Source of the DNA: Rosenbergiella metrosideri
GTDB taxonomy: Bacteria; Pseudomonadota; Gammaproteobacteria; Enterobacterales; Enterobacteriaceae
DNA length: 64,000 nucleotides
Direction of reading: 5' to 3'
Assembly (NCBI RefSeq): GCF_022602565.1
Contig: NZ_JALBCV010000008.1
Location: 62,001 to 126,000 of the forward strand
The position numbers and the translations under genes were made by a program. Below are positions 33,554 through 43,317 of the stretch, one piece after another. Position 1 is the stretch's first letter; each line of letters opens with the position of its first letter. The notes beneath the pieces are model-generated. The model was not told the DNA's origin and did not search any database. It was given only the letters and a program-made list of their open reading frames with translations.

Positions 33554-34849
33554 ATGCTCGAAAAGCTCTTTAAATTAAAGGCAAACAACACCAACGTTAA
33601 AACAGAAATCATTGCCGGGATTACGACCTTTTTGGCGATGGCCTACATTCTTTTCGTTAACCCCTCTATTCTGGGGCAGACTGGTATGGACAAGGGCGCG
33701 GTCTTTGTAGCGACCTGTTTAGCCGCCGCCATTGGCTCAGTATTGATGGGGATGATTGCTAACCTTCCTATTGCTTTAGCACCGGGAATGGGGCTAAACG
33801 CCTTCTTCACCTATACCGTCGTGTTACATATGGGGTATCACTGGCAAGTCGCTTTGGGTGCCGTCTTTATCTCCGCTGTACTCTTCTTCTGTCTCTCTAT
33901 TTTCAAAATTAGGGAGTGGATTATCCGTAGTATCCCCCTCGCACTTCGCTCTGCGATTGCCGCCGGGATTGGGTTATTTCTTGCTATCGTAGCACTAGAA
34001 GGTGCGGGGATCGTTGTCGATAACCCAGCGACCCTAGTGGGGATGGGGGACTTAACTAAACCAGGCCCACTTTTAGCGATTGCTGGCTTCTTCCTGATTG
34101 TTATCCTTGAAGCGCGTCGGGTTACCGGTGCAATCTTAATTGGTATCCTAGTGGTTACCGCAATTTCCATATTGACCGGGCTTTCGCCTTTTGGTGGCGT
34201 GATTTCCTCTCCTCCTTCGCTGGCACCAACCTTCTTACAGTTGGATATTGCCGGGGCCTTTAATGTCGGGCTGGTCAGCGTTATTTTTGCCTTCTTATTT
34301 GTCGATGTGTTCGATAACTCCGGAACGCTGATTGGCGTAACGCGTAAAGCAGGACTGACCGATGAGAACGGTAATATTCCTTTGATGGGACGTGCGCTGC
34401 TCTCTGATAGCATCGCTGCACTTTTCGGTTCGTTACTCGGAACTTCAACCACCACCAGTTTTGTCGAGTCTAGCGCTGGGGCGGCTGTTGGCGGTCGGAC
34501 GGGATTGACGGCAATCGTAGTAGGCATTCTGTTCTTACTGTCGCTGTTTTTCTCTCCGTTAGCCGGTAGTGTGCCCGTCTATGCTACGGCACCTGCACTG
34601 CTGTTTGTGGCGGTACTGATGGCGTCAGGTTTAGCGGAAATCGATTGGAAGGATATCTCTACGGCTGCACCGGTAACTATTACAGCATTAGCGATGCCAT
34701 TAACCTATTCAATTGCGAACGGTATTGCGTTCGGGTTTATTAGTTGGACGGTGATTAAGCTCTGTACCGGTAAGTACAAAGAGCTGAATCCCGCGCTAAT
34801 CGTATTGACTGTATTGTTCGTGATTAAACTGGGTTGGTTAACCACCTAG
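33554..34849 (+). CDS. adeP: AzgA-type purine permease (AdeP-like)
   Basis: 431 residues, NCS2/AzgA family proton symporter for adenine, guanine or hypoxanthine. N-terminal T-E-I-I-A-G-I-T-T-F-L-A-M-A-Y (17-31), N-L-P-I-A-L-A-P-G-M-G-L-N-A-F-F near 77 (substrate site), F-D-N-S-G-T-L-I-G-V-T near 256, and E-S-S-A-G-A-A-V-G-G-R-T-G-L near 307 are the family signatures. About 12 helices. It matches AdeP/AdeQ better than GhxP, which has a different early region. The upstream PurR box supports purine control. Its neighbour amn degrades AMP to adenine, a related pathway. Confidence 0.85.
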   Translation: MLEKLFKLKANNTNVKTEIIAGITTFLAMAYILFVNPSILGQTGMDKGAVFVATCLAAAIGSVLMGMIANLPIALAPGMGLNAFFTYTVVLHMGYHWQVALGAVFISAVLFFCLSIFKIREWIIRSIPLALRSAIAAGIGLFLAIVALEGAGIVVDNPATLVGMGDLTKPGPLLAIAGFFLIVILEARRVTGAILIGILVVTAISILTGLSPFGGVISSPPSLAPTFLQLDIAGAFNVGLVSVIFAFLFVDVFDNSGTLIGVTRKAGLTDENGNIPLMGRALLSDSIAALFGSLLGTSTTTSFVESSAGAAVGGRTGLTAIVVGILFLLSLFFSPLAGSVPVYATAPALLFVAVLMASGLAEIDWKDISTAAPVTITALAMPLTYSIANGIAFGFISWTVIKLCTGKYKELNPALIVLTVLFVIKLGWLTT

Positions 34850-34852
34850 ACG

Positions 34853-34889
34853 AAAAAAAGCGTTAGGTCGATGACCTAACGCTTTTTTT
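34853..34889. terminator. Bidirectional terminator between the purine permease gene and amn
   Basis: A perfect 17-base stem, AAAAAAAGCGTTAGGTC / GACCTAACGCTTTTTTT with a GAT loop, flanked by A7 and T7, so it terminates both convergent genes. It overlaps the amn stop codon. Confidence 0.96.
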
Positions 34890-36333
34890 AACGGAAGGGC
34901 GGTTCGACGAAAGTACGTAACTTACGAGAATGCAGTTTATCGCCTTCCGCACGCAGCAGGTCCACCGCACAAATCCCTATCTGCAGATGCTCAGAAATCG
35001 CCCCATCGTAGAAACGGTTAGCTTGGCCGGGCAATTTGATCTCGCCATGTAATGGTTTATCAGACACACAGAGCAGTGTGCCGTAAGGGACACGAAAACG
35101 ATAACCTTGCGCAGCGATAGTGGCACTTTCCATATCCACGGCGATCGCACGGCTTAAGTTGAAGCGTAAGGCTGAGGCTGCGTAACGAAGTTCCCAATTT
35201 CGATCATCGGTGGTGACGACGGTCCCCGTTCGTAAGCGCTGCTTGATCGTGGTACTGTCGGTTTCACCAGATAGATGGCGCGTGGCATCGTAGAGTGCGC
35301 GTTGGACTTCTGCAATGCTCGGTACCGGAATATCCGCAGGTAACACACTATCTAACACATGGTCATCGCGCAGATAGGCATGCGCTAACACATAATCACC
35401 AATTCGCTGACTCTCACGTAACCCACCGCAGTGACCAATCATTAACCAGGCGTGGGGCCGTAAGACGGCAAGGTGGTCGCAGATTGTTTTGGCATTTGAG
35501 GGGCCAACACCAATATTAATTAGCGAGATCCCTTGATTATCTTCGGTAATCAGATGCCAAGCGGGCATTTGATGTTTCTTCCACGCGTCTTGACGTAATT
35601 CTTGTTCGATATTCTCCGCATTGAGCACATCGCCGCCGGCACAGACTAAGGCGATATAAGGCGAGCTCTGGTCAGCGACTTGCTCTTTACCCCAGCGAAT
35701 AAACTCATCGACATAGCGAGTATAATTGGTAAACAGAATATAGGGCTGAACGCTCTCTGGCGGGGTACCGGTGTAATGTTTAAGACGTGCAAGCGAAAAA
35801 TCGACCCGCAAAGCATCGAACTGGCCGAGGGGCAGCTCTTGATCATGCGTCACCAAGCCATCGGATATATCGTCGCCAATATTAGCCAGATCAGTGGTGG
35901 GGAAGAAACGGGTAATCGTGGCCATTTGCTGGCGTTCAATCGTCAAAGCCAAACCGTCTAATACGTAAGGGTAGGGGATCTCTACTGCAGACCGGCGAAC
36001 TTCAAGGGTGAATTGATATTCCTTACTGAGCATCTCTAACTGTTCGGTCAAATAACGACGAAAGAGTGCCGGTTGAGTAATGGTCGCGCTGTAGGTGCCA
36101 GCATGGGTGAATCGTCCCCACGCCCGCACGCGCTGGACAGGCGTCTGCTCTCCCTGCCAGTGCAGTATTAGTTCAGGATAGGCAAAAAGACCCGCTTGCC
36201 GGGCATCGCTGCTGGGTAATTCGCCTGAGGTAATATAGCGTTCTAATGCCGCTCTTAATGCGGCCACAGCACTCTCATAGTAGGTTTCCAATTGGTCTAA
36301 CGCTTGTTCGATGGCTAACTGTGGTTGTGACAT
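34888..36333 (-). CDS. amn: AMP nucleosidase
   Basis: 481 residues (E. coli Amn 484). Hydrolyses AMP to adenine and ribose 5-phosphate. An N-terminal Amn-specific domain (1-175) is followed by a nucleoside-phosphorylase-like fold: I-G-V-G-P-S-N-A-K-T-I near 275, M-I-G-H-C-G-G-L-R near 297, and D-M-E-S-A-T-I-A near 400, where Asp/Glu bind the nucleoside. Same position relative to the tRNA-Asn genes as in E. coli. It lies divergent from yeeO, 221 bases apart. Identification secure. Confidence 0.96.
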   Translation of the reverse strand: MSQPQLAIEQALDQLETYYESAVAALRAALERYITSGELPSSDARQAGLFAYPELILHWQGEQTPVQRVRAWGRFTHAGTYSATITQPALFRRYLTEQLEMLSKEYQFTLEVRRSAVEIPYPYVLDGLALTIERQQMATITRFFPTTDLANIGDDISDGLVTHDQELPLGQFDALRVDFSLARLKHYTGTPPESVQPYILFTNYTRYVDEFIRWGKEQVADQSSPYIALVCAGGDVLNAENIEQELRQDAWKKHQMPAWHLITEDNQGISLINIGVGPSNAKTICDHLAVLRPHAWLMIGHCGGLRESQRIGDYVLAHAYLRDDHVLDSVLPADIPVPSIAEVQRALYDATRHLSGETDSTTIKQRLRTGTVVTTDDRNWELRYAASALRFNLSRAIAVDMESATIAAQGYRFRVPYGTLLCVSDKPLHGEIKLPGQANRFYDGAISEHLQIGICAVDLLRAEGDKLHSRKLRTFVEPPFR

Positions 36334-36554
36334 GATGGTGAACCTCTCTTCATCAGGCGGGCATATAATCAGGTTTACTCTACCCCGTGTTTTTATACAC
36401 TACAAACAGGACTCAGCATAAACCAGAATTGTATTAAATTTGTTAAATATTATTGAGTTATTAATGGTTAAACACTAAAGTTAATCCATCGCCTGTCGTA
36501 ATAGATGATCGTTGAGTCTCTCTGTCTTCTCTGTGCGGAAAAAGGATGTGCATT

Positions 36555-37997
36555 GTGCAGCGTGTTATTCGTCCCCTTGCTCAAATGATTCAACGAACGC
36601 CTTGGTACCGTCAACGACGCCGCTACCGAACCCTATTTTGGCGTGAAATAACCCCTTTTGCGGTACCCATCTTTATCGAAAACCTTTGCGTCCTGTTAAT
36701 GGGGGTATTAAGTACCTTTTTGGTCAGTTGGCTCGGGAAAGCGGCTATGGCCGGGGTGGGGCTTGCTGATAGCTTTAATATGGTGATAATAGCATTTTTC
36801 GCGGCGATCGATCTTGGTACTACGGTCGTGGTAGCGTTCAGTTTGGCGCGAGGCGAGAAGGAACGCGCCCGAGCCGCGGCGCGGCAATCTCTCGGGCTAA
36901 TGACTATCCTGGGCCTTGTACTTGCCATGATTATTGAATGTTTTGGACAAGAGATTATCCAGGTCATTGCCGGCAGCGCCGATCCGGAAGTGAAGGCCAT
37001 GGCGCTTAACTATCTGCATATCTCAGCGTGGAGCTATCCTGCTGCTGCCATCGCGTTGATAGGCAGTGGGGCATTACGGGGAGCTGGTAATACCAAAGTG
37101 CCGATGTTGGTCAATGCGGGGATGAATATTTTAAATATCATCATCAGTTCAATCCTCATTTATGGCTGTTTAGGTTGGAATGGACTCGGTTTTAGTGGGG
37201 CAGGGTTAGGGCTAACCCTCTCGCGCTACATCGGGGCATTAGTCATTATTACTCTGTTGGCTAATCGTTTTAGTGGCGCACTCATGATTCCGATTAAGAG
37301 TTATTTCTCTCGGTGGAATACACTGATTCTTAAAGAAGTATTGAGTATCGGGGTGCCCGCTAGCGTCGAATCGGTGCTGTTTAATGGCGGTAAACTCCTT
37401 ACACAAATTTATGTCGCGGGCATGGGCACTAGCGATATTGCCGGAAACTTTATTGCGTTTTCCATCGCTTCGTTAATCAATCTACCCGGCAACGCCTTGG
37501 CTTCATCCTCGACGATTGTTACAGGTAAACGCTTAGGGTTAGATCAGGTCTATCAAGCAGAGAAGCAAATACGTCATGTTTTTTGGCTAGCGACCGTGGG
37601 ACTAACGCTTATCGCGTGGTCAACCATCCCCTTCGCGGGACTGTTGGCGCGTTTCTATACCGCCGACCCTGAAGTGATTAGCGTGGCACAGCATCTATTA
37701 TGGCTTAACGCCGCTTTTATGCCGATCTGGGCCTGCTCTTGGGTGTTACCGGCAAGCCTGAAAGGGGCGCGAGATGCGCGGTTTGCCATGTATGTTTCGA
37801 TGTTCAGTATGTGGGGAGCGCGCGTGGTAATGGGCTATGTTCTCGGTATATGGTTAGGCTGGGGCGTGGTCGGCGTATGGCTTGGGATGGTGATGGATTG
37901 GGCAGTGCGTGGCATCTGTTTTTGGTGGCGATTGCACAGTGGCACCTGGTTAAATAATTATCGAAAGATGATCCAACGCGCGAATAAATTGATTTAA
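36555..37997 (+). CDS. yeeO: MATE-family transporter YeeO
   Basis: About 480 residues, 12 helices in two MatE halves. It matches E. coli YeeO from R-T-P-W-Y through L-F-W-R-E-I-T-P, with G-V-L-S-T-F-L-V-S-W-L-G-K near 46, G-S-G-A-L-R-G-A-G-N-T-K near 166 and D-W-A-V-R near 455. YeeO exports FMN and FAD, and dipeptides when overexpressed in E. coli. I place the start at GTG 36555, eight bases after AAAGGA; ATG 36546 touches that site directly. E. coli YeeO has a longer predicted N-terminus, absent here. Confidence 0.9.
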   Translation: MQRVIRPLAQMIQRTPWYRQRRRYRTLFWREITPFAVPIFIENLCVLLMGVLSTFLVSWLGKAAMAGVGLADSFNMVIIAFFAAIDLGTTVVVAFSLARGEKERARAAARQSLGLMTILGLVLAMIIECFGQEIIQVIAGSADPEVKAMALNYLHISAWSYPAAAIALIGSGALRGAGNTKVPMLVNAGMNILNIIISSILIYGCLGWNGLGFSGAGLGLTLSRYIGALVIITLLANRFSGALMIPIKSYFSRWNTLILKEVLSIGVPASVESVLFNGGKLLTQIYVAGMGTSDIAGNFIAFSIASLINLPGNALASSSTIVTGKRLGLDQVYQAEKQIRHVFWLATVGLTLIAWSTIPFAGLLARFYTADPEVISVAQHLLWLNAAFMPIWACSWVLPASLKGARDARFAMYVSMFSMWGARVVMGYVLGIWLGWGVVGVWLGMVMDWAVRGICFWWRLHSGTWLNNYRKMIQRANKLI

Positions 37998-38129
37998 CAT
38001 GGCCTATAAGACTATTCCTATCGCCATCTGAATTTTTAGGATTATTGTGTAAAGCTGGCGAAAAATAGCACTCTAAGCTTCAGCTGAAATGGTACGGTAA
38101 GCGAAAAGTTTTAATTTTTTGAGGAACTA

Positions 38130-39878
38130 ATGACAAAGACTTTACCTTCGGCTATCTCATCGCCTTCGTTTGATGATGGTGCACTTGATAAAGGTCATTT
38201 AGAGACTTTGTATGCTTACAAAGCGATGCTTGATGCCAGTATAGATTGTATTAAAATTCTTAGCCCAGACGGGCGAGTAATCAATATGAATCAATCTGGC
38301 TGCACCGCCTTGGGGGTGGATCCTCTTTCTGGCTTTGGAATGGAGTGGCTACCGCTGTTGCCGGAAGAAATTAAAAAGCCGGGCAGAAAAGCGCTGCAAA
38401 AGGCTCGCTCAGGCGAGAATGCGCAGTTTCTGGGAAAAACCATCAATGAATCAGGCGAAATTACCTTTTGGGATAATCTTCTGACCCCTGTTCACAACGA
38501 GCAAGGTGTCGTCAGCAGCATTCTGTGTGTATCGAGAAACGTGACGCAACAGTGCTCGGCGGAGACCAAACTACGTCATCTTAGCGAGTTTGATGAGTTA
38601 ACCAATATCCCGAATCGCCGTCATTTCCAGTCCTATCTTAACAAAGCGTTGCGTATTGCCAAAGCGACTCATCAATCAGTAACTTTATTACATGCCGATC
38701 TTGACCACTTCAAACTGTTAAACGATACCCGTGGAAGCCATTTCGGCGACCATATACTCAAGATTGTCGCCAAGCGGTTGATAAAAAACCTATCGGGCCA
38801 AGGGTATGTTGCGCGTCTGTCGGGTGATGAATTTGCCATCATTATCTCTCAAACAATGAGTACTGAGGAAATCACTCAGCTCGCGCAAAATATCATCAAT
38901 GGCATCGCTAAACCAATCAACCATAATGGCCAATCCGTCCGTCTGTCCATGAGCATCGGTACCGCCACTTGGCCCTATTCGGTCGAAAATAGCGAGATGT
39001 TAACGAAAGCAGCGAACGTGGCCCTCAGTGAAATTAAGCAGAACGGTCGCGGTGGCGTGCTCCAGTATCATAGCCAGTTGATGAAGAGCGTAACGCGCAT
39101 TGCCGAGCAGTTAGAGTTAGCACAATACGCCATCGATCATCATAAAATCGAACCTTATTATCAGCCCAAAGTGAGATTGAAAGATGGAAAGTTAGTGGGC
39201 TTGGAAGCGTTACTACGCTGCACCACCCCAACAGGTGAATTAGCTTATCCCGGTGCTATCTGGGCGGCCTTTGAAAACCGGTCACTGGTCGAAAAAATCG
39301 GCGAGCAGATGCGTACGCGAGTGTTTGAGGACATCAAAGCTTGGACTGAGAAAGGTCTCACGCTGGTGCCGGTGTCACTGAATGCTTCGCCGGTCGAATT
39401 TATGTGGGATGACTACGCCGAAAAATGTTTAGCGCAAATCGCCCACTATGGAATTTCCCCTCGCCTAATCGAAATTGAAATTACTGAGCATATGATTGTC
39501 AGCCATGGTGCAGAATTTGTTATTCGCGCGATTAAAGAGCTGAGACAGCAAGGAATACGTATTGCGCTGGATGATTTCGGCACCGGTTACTCAACCCTAA
39601 GTAATATTAAAGATTATTCGGTAGATGTCATTAAAGTCGATCGCAGTTTCGTCAGCAGCTTACATCAAGGCCGCGAAGGTAAAGCCATTATCAAGGCGCT
39701 TTTGCTCTTGGCAAACTGCCTGGGCATGGACGTCGTAGCGGAAGGGGTGGAAGAGCAAGAGCAGTGTGACACGCTGATTAACGAAGGCTATCTTATCGGA
39801 CAGGGTTTCTTATTCAGCCCAGCGGTCAGTAAGGCGCAAATCGAAAAACTTCTCGAATCGGAGAGGATCTCTGACTAA
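38130..39878 (+). CDS. PAS-GGDEF-EAL cyclic-di-GMP enzyme
   Basis: 582 residues. A PAS sensor (about 28-145), a GGDEF domain (about 150-310) with R-L-S-G-D-E-F (SGDEF instead of GGDEF) and D-L-D-H-F-K, and an EAL domain (330-575) with E-A-L-L-R, E-I-E-I-T-E, D-D-F-G-T-G-Y-S and K-V-D-R-S-F. All usual EAL residues are present, so it likely hydrolyses c-di-GMP; the cyclase half may be active or only a GTP sensor. No membrane segment: it senses internally. GAGGAA lies six bases before ATG. Its link to motility is suggested by the flagellar operon in the same region but not shown. Confidence 0.9.
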   Translation: MTKTLPSAISSPSFDDGALDKGHLETLYAYKAMLDASIDCIKILSPDGRVINMNQSGCTALGVDPLSGFGMEWLPLLPEEIKKPGRKALQKARSGENAQFLGKTINESGEITFWDNLLTPVHNEQGVVSSILCVSRNVTQQCSAETKLRHLSEFDELTNIPNRRHFQSYLNKALRIAKATHQSVTLLHADLDHFKLLNDTRGSHFGDHILKIVAKRLIKNLSGQGYVARLSGDEFAIIISQTMSTEEITQLAQNIINGIAKPINHNGQSVRLSMSIGTATWPYSVENSEMLTKAANVALSEIKQNGRGGVLQYHSQLMKSVTRIAEQLELAQYAIDHHKIEPYYQPKVRLKDGKLVGLEALLRCTTPTGELAYPGAIWAAFENRSLVEKIGEQMRTRVFEDIKAWTEKGLTLVPVSLNASPVEFMWDDYAEKCLAQIAHYGISPRLIEIEITEHMIVSHGAEFVIRAIKELRQQGIRIALDDFGTGYSTLSNIKDYSVDVIKVDRSFVSSLHQGREGKAIIKALLLLANCLGMDVVAEGVEEQEQCDTLINEGYLIGQGFLFSPAVSKAQIEKLLESERISD

Positions 39879-39921
39879 TTAACAATGGGCTAAGCCATAA
39901 CGATTAGCCCATCGGTATCTT

Positions 39922-40755
39922 TTAGCTTTCCGGCTGATATACCTGCCACCACAGTGCATCAAGCGGCGTATCACGATCCTGTTCATCAGCGTTAGGATGA
40001 CGGGGCTTCTGCCAAGGCTTTTTCAAAATATAGTGAATATTCTTCACCTCACCGAATTTCCATAAGCCTTTATGCTGGAACGGTAGAGTTTTCAGCGCGT
40101 TATAGCCGTAAGAAACCGGTGTCCAGCGGTTCTCAAAGACCTCATTCAGCAAGTCTTGTTCTGAAAAGGGATAACGACTCAGATCATTGATCCCTTCTAC
40201 CTTCTCCACGAGATGATTAGCCATCGCTTCATCCGGTGTTAAGACTAGGAATCCTCCATTTAGGTAGAGATCCAGTGATACTGGCGGCGGTTGTTTTTTC
40301 TCTTGCCAAGTATAATGACAGGCTTCCGGTTGCCAGCTAGCAGGATAGCTGGCGATCTGATTAGGATTACAGCGGCAGGCATGACAGGCGGCAATGTGAC
40401 CCTCGGCAAGAGGTAAGTCAAACAGCTCATCCATATTGCGTACGGCCAACATATCCGCATCGAGAAAGACAATACGACGATAGTCGGTTAAGCCCCAGAC
40501 ACGTAGTTTCGACCATACCTCGCCAAATTGCGCGCAAGCATAGTGTTGGCTCAGCTCCGCTTTAGGGTATAGCGGGGTGATCTCGACCCAACGGCAGCCC
40601 TCAGCCGACAATTGATCGCGCACGGCTTGACTGATGGTTGGTGTGACCATCACCACCAACGGCCACTGGCTCTGTTGTTGCGTTAGAGAGCGCTGGAGCG
40701 CAATCACCCCGACTAGGTAATCGTCCTGGGTCAGAAGGGTTGCCCATGCGTTCAT
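39922..40755 (-). CDS. GT8-family glycosyltransferase
   Basis: 277 residues of the glycogenin/galactinol-synthase-like GT8 family. It opens A-W-A-T-L-L-T-Q-D-D-Y-L-V-G, the sugar-nucleotide N-terminus. F-L-D-A-D-M near 98 is the DxD metal motif, D-L-Y-L-N-G-G-F-L-V-L near 160 the second substrate loop, and N-A-L-K-T-L-P near 220 closes the site. No signal peptide or membrane helix, so the protein is cytosolic. The gene is translationally coupled to the flavoenzyme gene (ATGA). Acceptor unknown; bacterial members can make galactinol-like or glucosylglycerol-like products, which remains a guess here. Confidence 0.8.
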   Translation of the reverse strand: MNAWATLLTQDDYLVGVIALQRSLTQQQSQWPLVVMVTPTISQAVRDQLSAEGCRWVEITPLYPKAELSQHYACAQFGEVWSKLRVWGLTDYRRIVFLDADMLAVRNMDELFDLPLAEGHIAACHACRCNPNQIASYPASWQPEACHYTWQEKKQPPPVSLDLYLNGGFLVLTPDEAMANHLVEKVEGINDLSRYPFSEQDLLNEVFENRWTPVSYGYNALKTLPFQHKGLWKFGEVKNIHYILKKPWQKPRHPNADEQDRDTPLDALWWQVYQPES

Positions 40756-42152
40756 GCGTGATCTCCTATCAATGGGGGGAACAGTTGCTGTATGTAAGGG
40801 TTGCTAAAACGCTGCTGCGGGTCAAGCTGCTGCTTCACCGCAGAAAAATCCTGCCATTTAGGATAGAGGGTTGGCCAGTCATAATGTTGAGGATCATAAT
40901 ATTTCCCCCAATGCGGCCGTCCGCCGTAGGTGGCCAAAATCTTCTCTACCTCTGTGAGGAAGTGTAAGCCATCTTGCGACAGGGAGCCGTCGTCAGCGTA
41001 ATAGACAACAAAGCCGAAGTAACAGGTGTCCTGTTGATAGGCCGGACTTAACCACGCCTCCGAGGCACCAGTACAACGCAAAATAATCGGATAGTGCATA
41101 TGCGGTTTGTGCTCCGCATACCATTGCTTAATATGGCGGATAATCGTTGGGGTTTGGGCTAGCGGCACACCGATTTCAACGTTGATCTGCGGTACGGCGA
41201 TACCGCGGCATAACAGTTGGTAAATATCTCCGGTGATATCAGTGAAATCTTTAAAGCGAGCGACAGTACGAAACTGCTTGCCGCCATGGCCATGAACCTG
41301 AGTGTCGGCATGCATCAAAGCTAGAGTTTGGTCGATAGTAGCGTTTAAGCTCTCATCCTGATCAGAAGAGTGCTGTACGACTTGTTGAGCATTATCTTGA
41401 TAACGTTGCCGCGCTGACGCATCAGCAGGGTCGATATTCCAAACATGCAGCAAGTTATCGTCGACAAACCACCATGCTTTACTGAAAAGATGCTGGTGGT
41501 TCCAGTCAATAATATCGGTTTCGAGGCTATCGGCACTGACCGCCGTCTTAACGCAGGTGAAGTAGTTTTCAGGCACCGTGGAAAGCGTGACTTCGGTGAT
41601 AATCCCTAGGCAGCCTAGATTGACCATCACCGCAGAGAATTCAGCATCCCCACGTTTAAACGTCCGTTTTTCACCATTAGCTAGGATAAGGGTAAAGCTT
41701 AGGACTTCGTCAGTGATGGCACTTTGCTGCAGACCTTGGCCATGCGTACCGGTCGCGAGCGCTCCGCCCACGGTTTGTACGGCAATCACACCAGGGGAAC
41801 AATTCAACATTCGGCCGTTCTGCTGCAGGGTTTTAAACAGCTCTTGTAAAGGCGTCCCTGCGGCAACACTTACGCTGTTTTCATCCATCGCGAGTACACC
41901 GCGAAAATGTTTTAAATCCAGCAGGATACCTTCGCTCTGTGGCGAAACCATACGTCCAGGGGATAGGCGACTGCCGATAATTCGGATAGGGCCTGAGGAC
42001 GCTTTAAGCAGTGCTTGTAAAGCCGCCTCGTCTTTTGGCGTATACAGCTGCTGCTTAGAGCCTAGTTGTGCATTCCGTGCCCAGTTGAAGATCTGCTCTG
42101 CAGAAGGTTCATCCGTTGAACGCTGGGGGTAAAGTATTGGGTTCTGTATCAC
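40752..42152 (-). CDS. Aldonolactone oxidase-type FAD oxidoreductase
   Basis: 466 residues, FAD-binding type 4 plus D-arabinono-1,4-lactone oxidase (ALO) domain. R-I-I-G-S-R-L-S-P-G near 58 is the FAD pyrophosphate loop, A-T-G-T-H-G-Q-G near 132 the isoalloxazine site, and H-W-G-K-Y-Y near 426 the ALO signature motif. Family members oxidise sugar lactones or alditols, for instance L-gulonolactone, with O2. The gene heads a two-gene unit with the GT8 gene, four-base overlap. Which sugar it uses is unknown; together the pair suggests sugar-alcohol or lactone chemistry. Confidence 0.82.
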   Translation of the reverse strand: MIQNPILYPQRSTDEPSAEQIFNWARNAQLGSKQQLYTPKDEAALQALLKASSGPIRIIGSRLSPGRMVSPQSEGILLDLKHFRGVLAMDENSVSVAAGTPLQELFKTLQQNGRMLNCSPGVIAVQTVGGALATGTHGQGLQQSAITDEVLSFTLILANGEKRTFKRGDAEFSAVMVNLGCLGIITEVTLSTVPENYFTCVKTAVSADSLETDIIDWNHQHLFSKAWWFVDDNLLHVWNIDPADASARQRYQDNAQQVVQHSSDQDESLNATIDQTLALMHADTQVHGHGGKQFRTVARFKDFTDITGDIYQLLCRGIAVPQINVEIGVPLAQTPTIIRHIKQWYAEHKPHMHYPIILRCTGASEAWLSPAYQQDTCYFGFVVYYADDGSLSQDGLHFLTEVEKILATYGGRPHWGKYYDPQHYDWPTLYPKWQDFSAVKQQLDPQQRFSNPYIQQLFPPLIGDHA

Positions 42153-42375
42153 TCTCGCTCCACTCGCTCATTGGTATAAAAATGGTAGTCGTTTAAGCGT
42201 AGTCGATTTTCATCAAAAATATGAAATGGATCACTATTCTGTAAGATCTTAGCAAATTTTTTTGGCAGAGGGGCGTTAAAAGCGCGATAAGCGTTTAGTT
42301 GGTGAATTAATAAGTCATAGTAGGAGGAGGGAAGCCAGCAGCATGGTCCTGTCGCCGAGACTTCCCACTTAAAAA

Positions 42376-43317
42376 TTAATAGCCGTGATATTTATCGACT
42401 TGATTACGCAGCGGACGAAGTTGCTCGACCCGCGCAATGTTATCGATAAGCTGTGAGACAATCACGGAGACTTCAGCGGAAGAGGCCATATGCGGCGTGA
42501 CGATGACATTAGGATGCGTCCACATTGGGTCATCTGTGGGCAGAGGTTCGATCGGAAAGACGTCGATCACTGCGCCGCCAAGATGCCCGCTGTCTAAGGC
42601 CGCTATCACCTCATGATTGATCATGTGGTCACCCCGACCACAATTAATTAACGCTGTACCCTGTGGTAAGCGATTGAATAAGGGGGTTCCTAGAATGCCG
42701 CGTGTCTGCGCTGTTAACGGTAAAACATTGATGAGTGCATCTAAATCATGGCAGAAGGCGTCGAGTTGATCATGACCGGCAAAACAGTTTACCCCGGCCA
42801 GCGTTTTTTCGCTGCGCGCCCAACCTGATACTGGGTAGCCGAGTAAAGCGAACTGACTGGCAAGGTAACTTCCTATCTCCCCCAGCCCCATTATCCCCAC
42901 GCGAAATGTATGGCTTGGCCGTTGTGCGTAGAGTTGCCACCGTTTCTGTTGTTGACTACGGATTGCGCGGTCGAAATAGCGCTGAAAATATAACACGCCC
43001 CACAGTGCATACTCGAACATTCCGTGGCGAAAATTATCATCCACCACTCGACACAAAGGAATATCACTGGTGAAAAGCGCCTCGGGGAGATGATCGACCC
43101 CTGCGGAAGCCGCTTGTACCAGCTTGAGATTGGGGCAATGCGTTAACAGCTCTGGGTGAGGAAACCAGCAACAGGCATAGTGTGCCGCCTGTTCTGACGG
43201 GTGTGAAGGTAATATGGCCTCCACCTGAGTATAGTCAGCCAGTGCGCTACAGATCGCTTCTGCTAATTGGGGATCATCACAATCCACCACAACGATTGAT
43301 TTATTCATAGTCATCAA
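42376..43317 (-). CDS. D-2-hydroxyacid dehydrogenase (GhrA-like), block B
   Basis: 313 residues. G-I-M-G-L-G-E-I-G-S-Y-L near 148-159 is the nucleotide motif. N-C-G-R-G-D near 224 and D-V-F-P-I-E-P-L near 249 bracket the catalytic Arg and Glu, and T-P-H-M-A near 272 holds the His. This is the GhrA (glyoxylate/hydroxypyruvate reductase A) subfamily. The start overlaps the aldolase stop by four bases. It is the last gene of block B. Counterpart to the SerA-type enzyme in block A, so the two modules have similar steps but not identical enzymes. Confidence 0.86.
   Translation of the reverse strand: MMTMNKSIVVVDCDDPQLAEAICSALADYTQVEAILPSHPSEQAAHYACCWFPHPELLTHCPNLKLVQAASAGVDHLPEALFTSDIPLCRVVDDNFRHGMFEYALWGVLYFQRYFDRAIRSQQQKRWQLYAQRPSHTFRVGIMGLGEIGSYLASQFALLGYPVSGWARSEKTLAGVNCFAGHDQLDAFCHDLDALINVLPLTAQTRGILGTPLFNRLPQGTALINCGRGDHMINHEVIAALDSGHLGGAVIDVFPIEPLPTDDPMWTHPNVIVTPHMASSAEVSVIVSQLIDNIARVEQLRPLRNQVDKYHGY

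Noticed and set aside
33838..34527. 229-codon reverse frame within the purine permease gene
   Set aside because: Shadow of the permease gene: Pro/Thr/Ala-rich composition typical of antisense frames.
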